From: Pogostemon cablin
Taxonomy: Eukaryota; Streptophyta; Magnoliopsida; Lamiales; Lamiaceae
NCBI GenBank assembly: GCA_023678885.1
Contig: CM042987.1
Location: 30,962,927 to 31,026,926, forward strand
Direction: 5' to 3'
DNA: 64,000 bases
Positions within the stretch are counted from its first letter, which is position 1. The number at the start of each line of letters is the position of its first letter. The notes under the pieces are model-generated. The model was not told where the DNA came from. It was given only the letters and a program-made list of their open reading frames with translations, and searched no databases. Shown one piece after another: positions 55,720-64,000 of the stretch. Position numbers and translations under genes: made by a program.

Positions 55720-58100
55720 GCAACATATTGTAGGCGTAATATTGGAATATCACTATATATTTATGTAGTTAATAATAATATTTTTGTATGTTTGTATCTC
55801 ATAGTAATTAAAGATTTTTATAATATTTGCAAACACATGTTTCTATATAAAATGAAGATATGTAATGTAAAACTATATAAAGAGAGAGTAATATTGCAAG
55901 GAACGGTTTTTAATTGATTTTTGAAGTATTGTCATTATATATGTATTACAATGGTATAACAAATTGTTATCTCTATAATATGATAGAAGTTTTAATTACT
56001 CCAACTTTTATAAGGATAACTTTAAATAAATATATTATGCGTGTTAAATAAGGATGATATGTTTTTTAAAAATAAATAAAGCGTATTAAGTTGATAGTCG
56101 TATCGAAAATGTTTTTATTTTAAGAAATGTATCGATGGTTCGAGAGAGGAAAAAAAATTTAAAAAAGAGAGTAATTTGTACGTAGGTATAAGTTTTGCTC
56201 GGTAAATAACATTAAATTGGGATACATATATAATTAATTTTAAAAAAAAAACATAAAGCATAAAATAGAAAACAAAAACAAAAAACTCAAATTGTCGTGT
56301 AAAAATTCAAAGACAAATCCCATCTTAGTCAAAGATCAGTGTAAGAATATCCAACAACAAAAAATGAATTATTCAGTGGTAGTTTATAAAATACACAAAA
56401 AAATTCTTCTAATGGTACAAAGAATCAATTTTAAATTTTAATGGAATCTTGTCAACCTCCCCACTCCCCAATGACAACTTTATCCCCAATAATATGAGAC
56501 TATTCAACTTGCATTAATTTTTATTTTTTATTTTATCCAGTAGGTTTAATTTAGTCAACAATAATGTTTTAATTTAATTTAATTTCGGTAGAGAAGACTT
56601 AAAACGGCAAAAGAAGTCAAGGTTTTTGTCCTCTTTGCTGCCTCACATTTATTGGCTTTTACAAGTATATACAAAATAGAGATTTAAAAAAAAAAAAAAA
56701 TTAGTCTCTTTTGTCTTTGGTATATAAAATGGATAGGATATAAAAATTTATTCTAAAAAGTATATATAATTTTTTTATTAAAAAGATCGACTGAAATATA
56801 AATATTATAAATGTTTGATTAAAAATTTTAGATTTTTTTCTAAATTTGAGGATATGCATTCTCATACTAAAGGATATTAATACTATATAATACTTAAGGG
56901 TACAACTTCCAAAAAATATAAGATTTAAGGAGACGGTATTTCTGGGAACACACAAGTTTTAACCAAAACAAATTACTTCTGTAATTATATGTATAATGTT
57001 TCAAAATTAGTTTTTTATTTTTTTATTTTATTTTATTTATTTGATTTTATATAATATTTGATGCAAGATTAGTCATAAAACTTCTAAAATTTCGTAATTT
57101 TGATTTTAATTGACTTTTAAATTATTTGGAGACTAATAAGTTATTAAGGATTAAAATTGATTTAAAACAGAATAAAAGATTAGAGATAACATAGTATATA
57201 ATAATATAAATATATGATTAATTTTTTAAGTTTATCATAGAAACTAAATTAATATATCTCTCTCAGTGTTTTTTAATGTCTTATAAACGAATTTTGGAGT
57301 TGTGACAACAACTTGCAGGAATTTTTATTTTTATTTAAAATTAAATACGACAACATTAAAAAAAATCCTATAAATTACATTGGTAAGATAAATAGTAGAC
57401 ACAACTCCTTCCGCATCATCAGAATACTTATCTATAAACAAAATTATATTTTGATCCAAAACTAATAAATTAATGCTGATATTATTTTGATCCAAAACAA
57501 AATAAATTAATGCTGATATTAATTAATTAATTAATGATATGATAATATAAGATTGACTTCCGGGAAGTGATAAAACTTTTGAATGGACAATTTATAATAT
57601 AAATAAAAAAGTTAATATTTTTTATAATAAAATTAATAGTAATATATCTTTAATAAAAATTGATAAATAACTAAAAAAGGTAAAATAATATTACGCTGAT
57701 ACTGTACATACGTGTCCCACAAAATAAACATCCATTAATTAAGTCTAGCCAGTAACAACATGAGTAAATTGTAGTTTAGCAGTCCTTTTAAGGATGAATA
57801 TTTACAAAAATATAAATAAATAAAATAATTTGAATTTGAGATAAAGACATGAATTAAATGGGGATGCCACATGTAGTTTTAAATTCCTGACATAATATTA
57901 GAAAACTTAGGTCGTTACCTGCACACAATTTCCTGGAAGTTGTGACGAGAATACTGGTCAGGTCAGCTTGCTCACATCACACCTACCTCATTCCCATTTC
58001 TTTTACTAAAAAACTATTTTTTTTATTTATAAAATTTATCCACAAAATTCAACAAATTTAATAGATAATTATGATCGAATTGTCAAATAAATTGCATTTA
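55720..58100. other. AT-rich intergenic, nothing recognised
   Basis: About 2.4 kb, no credible ORF, no clear element ends. Confidence 0.55.
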
Positions 58101-58119
58101 TTTTTCAATAACGGAATAC

Positions 58120-58490
58120 CAACAAATTTATAGTGTTTTTACCAATAGATTATCAATTACAAATTCATTATATAAGGTATTATAAACAATTAAATAATAA
58201 AATACATTAAAAATTTAAAATTACCCATATCATAATAGCAAAATGTCTAAAACGATTTATCTTTTAGCAAGGAAATCCCAATAAAGGGTGTTTTTACCAA
58301 CAGATTATCCATTGTAGATTCATTATATAAGGAATTATAAATAATTAATAAATAAAATACAATTAAAAAAATTAATAGCAAAATGTCTAAAATCATTTAT
58401 CTTTTAGTAAGGAATTCCAACAAATTTATGGTGTTTTTAGCAACCGATTACAATTGCAGATTCACTATATGAGGAATTATAAGCAATGGA
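58120..58490. repeat. Tandem repeat, ~143-155 bp period, 2.5 copies
   Basis: The units share GTGTTTTTA.CAA..GATTA, GATTCATTATATAAGG.ATTAT and AGCAAAATGTCTAAAA.CAT. Anchors at 58133, 58288 and 58431 give the spacing. Confidence 0.75.
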
Positions 58491-58877
58491 TTATAACTAA
58501 CGCAATTGAATGTTTTAGTGTTCAGAACTTAAAATAAAATAAAATAAAATAAGTAATTAGAAGATATTGTAATTTTCTAAAACTGGCATGATGATGTGCT
58601 ATGTAGTGTGGATAAGGTGTCAATCTAACTTTTTTTTTTTCACATGAAATTAAGAGTATTTTGTACACAGTGAATAGTAGTATGAGTAGGGTAATGAGTG
58701 AGCCTTTATAGAAAAGAAAAATAAATACTTTTAAAATGAACAAAATGATGAAATTATAAAGATAAATTAATTGCGCGGCAGGTAACAAAAAATTGAATTA
58801 AAATTAATATCGAAATTAAATACAAAAGTTCAAAAGTTGTGTCACGTTTGTATCGAATCACGAAAGATTTGTTTAAA

Positions 58878-58982
<105 letters not shown>

Positions 58983-59359
58983 CAAAAATACAGAGGTATG
59001 ACAAATTGAAAAGTAAAAAATTAAAAATTAAAAAAGTAAAATTTTAAGAAATAAATTCAATTTGATGTATATTAACTACGTACTGTAGTAGTAACTTGGC
59101 AACGTTGATTGTCACGTCACAAAATTTGATCAGAAAATTCTAACGTGATCGAATCAATAAATTTTTGAAAACTTGGAATAAAAATTTGTAAGGATTAAGA
59201 AGATGATATAGAATTAAAAATTAAAATAATGTGGTGAATTATGCATAATATATATATTTTTTCATCTGATAAACGGTGCACTAGTGTGTTATTTAAAAGA
59301 AGAAGAAAAAAAATACACGTACTAATACTAATTATGATTTATAAAGTAAAAAGATTTCT

Positions 59360-59383
59360 ACACTATAACTATAACTATAACTA

Positions 59384-59462
<79 letters not shown>
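59360..59462. repeat. (ACTATA)n and (AT)n microsatellite
   Basis: Four to five ACTATA units grade into about 74 bp of AT dinucleotides. Confidence 0.95.
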
Positions 59463-59464
<2 letters not shown>

Positions 59465-59829
59465 TAATATTAAAACGTACGTTGCACGTTATATATGAAT
59501 ATTTTATTTGTAAAAATTTTATATTTATTACTATATTTTTAAGATAAAAATTTGGGTGAAACTATCGCAATAAAATATTAATTTTACTTGTATTAAATAT
59601 AAAGTAATAATATATTTTTTTAAAAATTAATATTTAATTAATGAAAGGTAAAATGGTTTTATTGTAAGACAGTTTCTACCCATATAAGAAAATCTCTATT
59701 GTGTAGAATCAAATTATTATGTAATTAATTGAATATCTATACAATTTTTTTTTATAATTAATAAAGAAATAATGCAAAAATTGTAGGTACGTAATAAAAT
59801 AGACATTTAAAATTATAAAGTAGTACATT

Positions 59830-59985
59830 TCCCATAGTATTTTACACTTTTCTCTTTCACCAGTCCCACAAAGAATTTCACACTTTAGTAAATCCTCATT
59901 TTCCCAAAGTATTTTACACTTTTCTTTTTCATCTATCCCACGAAAAATTTCACATTTTAGTTTTACTAAAAGTGGTAAAAAGATA
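59830..59985. repeat. Tandem duplication, 82-bp period
   Basis: Two copies of CCCA.AGTATTTTACACTTTT...CCCAC.AA.AATTTCACA.TTTAG, 82 bp apart. Confidence 0.75.
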
Positions 59986-60002
59986 CATTATAATAATATA
60001 TA

Positions 60003-60260
60003 CTCCATTCGTCACACTGCAATAGTTACATTTTACTAATTATAGAGTCCACTACAAGAGTTGCATTTTCTTTTCTTTTTTTATAAATGAGTCTCACACA
60101 AAACAATTAATATATTTCTATGGGGCCCCTAAATAACACTAATACACGTACCCACTATATATTAAAATATTATATCTCTCAACTCATTTCACATTAAAAT
60201 ACGACATTCCTTAATCACTGTGCAAACAGTTAATGTAACTCTTAAAATGGATGGAGAGAG
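60003..60260. mobile_element. Stowaway MITE
   Basis: CTCCATTCGTCACAC left, GGATGGAGAG right, TA on both sides, 258 bp. Confidence 0.85.
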
Positions 60261-60612
60261 TACTTTTTACACACATCCCACATAATCACTTTTTCACACA
60301 TTCCAACAATTTTACACAACTTATTCATTAAATTAATTCAAAATATTTTTTCTCTTTCTTACTTTATACATAAAATAAAAAATTTTCTTAAATTTTGCGT
60401 ACGTGAAGTACTTGGGGACGGAGAAAGTATAACTTTATGCAATCATTAAAGCGTTTGATATATTATGGATTATGATTGCACGCATGCATATGTATTAATT
60501 TTTATTAAATTATATATGTCTTAATAAATGTATAACTTTTATATATTCAGTTTTTCATTTAAAAAATTAATAGAAAATTTTATTAACAAAAGGTATAACT
60601 TCTTATTTATTA

Positions 60613-60832
60613 CTCCCTTCGTTCATCCTCAATATTTTTAATTCTTAATGGATTAAAAATATTATTATTTTACGTATGTAGGTATAGTTGTATTAGTGGA
60701 GGGTGTGTGTCTCATATTTTATTTGTATTAGTGGAGAGTGTGGGTCCCATAGTTCAAAAAGAAAAAAATGATAAATTAAGGATGGACGACCCAAAATGAT
60801 AAAATTGATAGATTGACAGTGGACGGAGGGAG
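60613..60832. mobile_element. Stowaway MITE
   Basis: CTCCCTTCGTTCATCC left, GGACGGAGGGAG right, TA on both sides, 220 bp. Confidence 0.88.
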
Positions 60833-60890
60833 TAATATATATATTTTCATTCATTAATATATAAATTCTAAATATTGGTACACCCAAATA

Positions 60891-61102
60891 CTCCTTCCGT
60901 CCGATACATTTATTTTTTGCACGTGGATTAAGGAGTATTATTTAATGTGTAGTAGATAGTTGTATTAGTAGGGTGTGTGGGTCTCACATATTAAATACAT
61001 TAGTGATGTGTGTGGGTCTCATGTGTGTAAAAAGATAAATGTATATCTTTGATACGGATACCCAATTATAAAAATATAAACCTTTCTGGTGGACGGAGGG
61101 GG
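60891..61102. mobile_element. Stowaway MITE
   Basis: CTCCTTCCGTCCGATAC left, GGACGGAGGGGG right, TA on both sides, 212 bp. It shares the GTGTGTGGGTCTCA core with the neighbour at 60613. Confidence 0.88.
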
Positions 61103-61104
61103 TA

Positions 61105-62086
61105 TATAGAAGAATTTGTCATCCATAAATGTATACCCCATAATTAATATAATTCGATTAGTTCATATACAAATAATTAGATATATGAAAATAAAATTTT
61201 ATTTATTTATTTTAAAAGCATTTTATTATTAATTTTTTTTATTAATAATACAATTATACGGATAAAAAATTGTACTATTATTAATATTATATATATATAT
61301 AATATTTATCATTCAGATACATTTTGGACTTCAGATACAAAATAGATTAATTCTTGATTAATTAATAGGTTAATTCTGATTAATTAATCAGAGAAATTAA
61401 TTAAAACACAAAAAGAATAGAAATTAATGAATTATTATTAATTTTCTTGCGAAATATATATACAGAGCATTGGATGCAGTTGACTGGTTGACTGCTTAAA
61501 TTTTTGGAGATTATTATAACATGAACATGCAACGAATTATTTGAAGCTTCCTGATGAAAGAAGTAGTGAAATTTTGTTACTACATATTAATTCCATTTTT
61601 GTAGTTGCTAGCTACTAATTAGCAGAAGATGGTTGATCAAGTAATATTCCTTTTATGTGTGTGCGCTTAGGAATAGACACCACTTCACCAGGTTTAATAT
61701 TCTTACGCTGTTACCATCAACTTTCCGAAGCCTTCACTCTGTAAGCTAAATCTACTACTCCTCAACGGAAGGAATCAAACAGTGTCTGCTAGTGCTAATA
61801 TTGGTGATAAAGTAGAAACTTAAGAGTTATTTATGAAATTAGGAATTCAAGAGTTACAAAAATTAATTGCATCAAGTGATAAATTCAAGAGTTGAACTGT
61901 TTGAATGAATGATTAGAAAAATTATATTAAATTAATAAAACTTAAGAGTTCAATAATGTTTAAGTGAAAGTTGATGTTATTAATTAAATTAAATATGAGG
62001 TTAAAAGGTGTAAAAAAGAAAGACAGGTAGGGATATTTTAGTCCAAAATAGCTTCACACTTTTAATATATTAAGATATATATATAT
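61105..62086. other. AT-rich intergenic, one coding-like remnant
   Basis: Mostly featureless. On the minus strand, 61615-61701 reads NIKPGEVVSIPKRTHIKG and onward to a stop, which looks protein-like but is too short to assign. Confidence 0.4.
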
Positions 62087-62213
62087 GAGTAAGGTTCTTG
62101 TGCTCCCGGGACGCCGTGTCCCTTTTGTAATTTAAACCCCTAACAATACATAGGGTTAAATAGAATAAGAAAGGGGAGGGTTGTGTTCTTATGGGGACAC
62201 ACAAGTTTTTACC
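62087..62213. mobile_element. Small inverted-repeat MITE, ~130 bp
   Basis: The ends GTAAGGTTCTTGTGCTCCC and, inverted, GTAAAAACTTGTGTGTCCCC pair imperfectly. A related GGGAACACACAAGTTTTAACC occurs at 56940. Superfamily unknown. Confidence 0.5.
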
Positions 62214-63250
62214 TATATATTCTCTCTTTATAAGAAAACACTACTTTTCAACCCAATTTTGAATAAAAAACGTGAAAAGTCTTCTTCTAAAATTAATTTT
62301 ATATTAATTTAGCGAATGTCTAATGTCAATTTAGTTGCGTCGACTTTCATTATTATTATTAGTAGTAATTAATCCTATTAAAGTTAGACTATATTTTTTT
62401 TAAAATTAAAATATATTATATTGAGGGTTTTTTTAAGGCAAGTCGGGTTTCTTTAGACAAGTCTTGCTGCATTCGAGTGCACAGAGCTAATTTCATGTGA
62501 TAAAGTCAATTTTATACTTTATAATACTGAATGTTATAACTTAATTTAATATAAGAACTGATACTTTTGATTTTCTAGATTTAAAAAAAAATCAATAAAA
62601 ATTTAATACTCTTCATATTTTAATATTTTTTTAATTGAAAAAAAATAAATTCTTATTAATTAAAATGTGTGCTACTTTTTAAAATAAAATGTTATACATA
62701 ACATCTTGCACACTTAGATGCACATGCAAGAGAACAATTTTTTTTTACTTTTTGCATGGTTATATATGGATGTATGTCATCATGTATATATATTTTTATA
62801 ATTTTTTTTTATTTTGGCACTGTCCCTCCAATAAATAGTTTATGTTTTTCACACGTGCTTGTTTAATAAAATTCTTTATATATATTTTAGAAAAAAAAAT
62901 GTATTCTTAACGTAATAACTACAAAATAAACGTACTTTTATTTTAAAAGTGTTATCCACATGATATATAACACATTTTACTTTTACATTAAAAAAAATTT
63001 TCAAATTACCTCAAAAGGTAAATAAAATAATTGAATACTATATATTCTTTTTATCGATAAATGTTAGTTGTTAGTATAGTTAGTTCACCAAACACCCTTT
63101 CTTCCCCAGGCCTCCTTATATGTCCCCTCCTAATTCATTCCGAGAATTAAATACTATAGATTATACTATATTTTAAAGTTATAACTTTTTCGAGATGGAT
63201 AAAAAGTGATAACCATTATAATAAAAAGTAATATTCAATTGATGAAAAGT
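62214..63250. other. AT-rich intergenic, nothing recognised
   Basis: No ORF or element ends seen. Confidence 0.55.
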
Positions 63251-63256
63251 AATAAC

Positions 63257-63639
63257 TACTACAAAAAAAAATTATTTGTTACAAACAGAATATTTTATTG
63301 GTAAAATACTTAATTTCATTGTTAAATTGATTTACCAACTGATTAATAACGAAATCCGTTGGTAAAGTGATGGTTGGTAAATTTTTAGCAACGAAAATTC
63401 AATTACGTTGGTAATTCGTTGCTAATAATAACGTTGGTAATTTATATAATGATGATTCTCTAAGTAATCTGTTGGTAATTACCAACGGATTGAATTTCGT
63501 TAGTAAAATAGAGAATAAATCCGTTGGGATTTAGTTGCTAAAAGAAAATTTTTATTTTTTGTTGCTATTTTATTGGTAATTACCAATAAATTGAATTTTG
63601 TTGGTAAATTCCTTTATTAAAAGATAATTTTTTGTAATG
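63257..63639. mobile_element. CACTA-type MITE, 383 bp
   Basis: Ends TACTACAA and TTGTAATG (each one change from CACTACAA/TTGTAGTG), flanked by the 3-bp TSD AAC (63254-63256, 63640-63642). Inside are about ten GTTGGTAA / TTACCAAC motifs in both orientations, a subterminal repeat pattern of CACTA elements. It lies about 270 bp upstream of the C2-domain gene start. Confidence 0.82.
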
Positions 63640-63822
63640 AACACTCTAAAAATAACATTTTTAACAAAAAAAAAAACACTAAATACGAAAACGTGAAATA
63701 GTTTCATGGCAAGGTGTCACTCAAGTGCTTTAATTATTTGTAAACTCCTCTCCTTCTAGGCTGCTTCTTGGCAAGTCTCCCCCACAAGTCATCTTACTAT
63801 TTTATTATTTTTATTACCACTT

Positions 63823-63834
63823 CCATATATAACT
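63823..63834 (+). promoter_or_regulatory. Probable TATA box of the C2-domain gene
   Basis: CATATATAACTC about 80 bp upstream of the start codon, in a pyrimidine-rich leader context (CTCTTTCTCCCCC). This spacing leaves a 5'UTR of roughly 50 nt. Confidence 0.6.
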
Positions 63835-63909
63835 CTTTCTCCCCCTATTTTATTACAACCTCTTTACATAACACAATACACATATCCAATAACCACAATT
63901 TCAACTCAA

Positions 63910-64000
63910 ATGGAGTGCAGAAAATTCGAGATAACCCTAATTTCAGCAAACGACCTCGAAGACGTCCGCAAGGTCTGCAAGATGAAGGTCCACGCCCGCG
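63910..64000 (+). CDS. C2-domain protein, SRC2-like (5' end)
   Basis: Start codon in a plant context (CTCAAATGG). The 30 visible residues begin MECRKFEITLISANDLEDVR, the amino-terminal beta strand and loop of a plant C2 domain of the SRC2 / BON1-associated type. These are small calcium- and phospholipid-binding proteins tied to cold, defence and membrane responses. The frame is open to the edge. GC content and codon use jump relative to the AT-rich flank, as expected for a real exon. It is the only intact-looking host gene in the window. The exact family member cannot be told from 30 residues. Confidence 0.82.
   Translation, partial: MECRKFEITLISANDLEDVRKVCKMKVHAR

Noticed and set aside
59241..59498. 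ORF running through the (AT)n tract
   Set aside because: Alternating Y-I translation of a microsatellite.

Overview
The window is nuclear DNA of a flowering plant, probably a eudicot. It is AT-rich, its retroelements are plant lineages (Ty1/Copia, Athila-type Ty3/Gypsy), it carries plant DNA transposons (MULE, CACTA, hAT, Stowaway) and a degraded endogenous plant pararetrovirus (Caulimoviridae). Only one ordinary host gene is visible: the 5' end of a C2-domain (SRC2-like) gene running off the right edge. No rRNA, tRNA or CRISPR features were seen.

Layout. 1-1.2 kb: broken Copia gag (minus). 1.2-7.1 kb: a CACTA-like element with strong subterminal repeats, exon-like segments inside and a smaller CACTA MITE (TSD AAA). 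7.1-7.4 kb: relic of a second CACTA family. 7.9-11.2 kb: a MULE with ~208-bp TIRs and a perfect 9-bp TSD, itself hit by a 2-kb non-autonomous LTR element (TSD GGAAG). 11.8-29.4 kb: an endogenous caulimovirid on the minus strand, in the order primer site, ORF1, coat protein, movement protein, protease-RT-RNase H, last ORF, promoter. It is split twice: by an 8.66-kb young Copia element (TSD GTCAC), which separates the viral as-1-like elements from the TATA box, and by a 1.4-kb solo LTR (TSD TTCAT) inside the movement protein. 30.0-34.1 kb: a nest in which a MULE carrying a formin-like gene fragment sits in a solo LTR (TSD AGGGG), which sits in an older element with CAGTGGCGG-type ends. 34.7-54.0 kb: a Stowaway MITE cut by a 17.8-kb Athila element and by a hAT element (8-bp TSD). 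The Athila 3' LTR is in turn cut by a truncated relative. 54-63.9 kb: AT-rich intergenic DNA with MITEs, simple and tandem repeats. 63.9 kb to the end: the C2-domain gene.

The observations I rate highest are: (1) the Copia insertion splitting the viral promoter; (2) an LTR-like ~120-bp tandem unit repeated inside the Athila element just upstream of its third ORF, with intron-acceptor-like sequence against the start codons of both gag and that ORF; (3) gene fragments carried inside the MULEs and the CACTA. All coding parts of the virus and the Athila element are interrupted by stops and frameshifts. The Copia polyprotein has two nonsense codons in an otherwise open frame. Element boundaries rest on termini and target-site duplications read directly; lineage names come from protein motifs without database searches.
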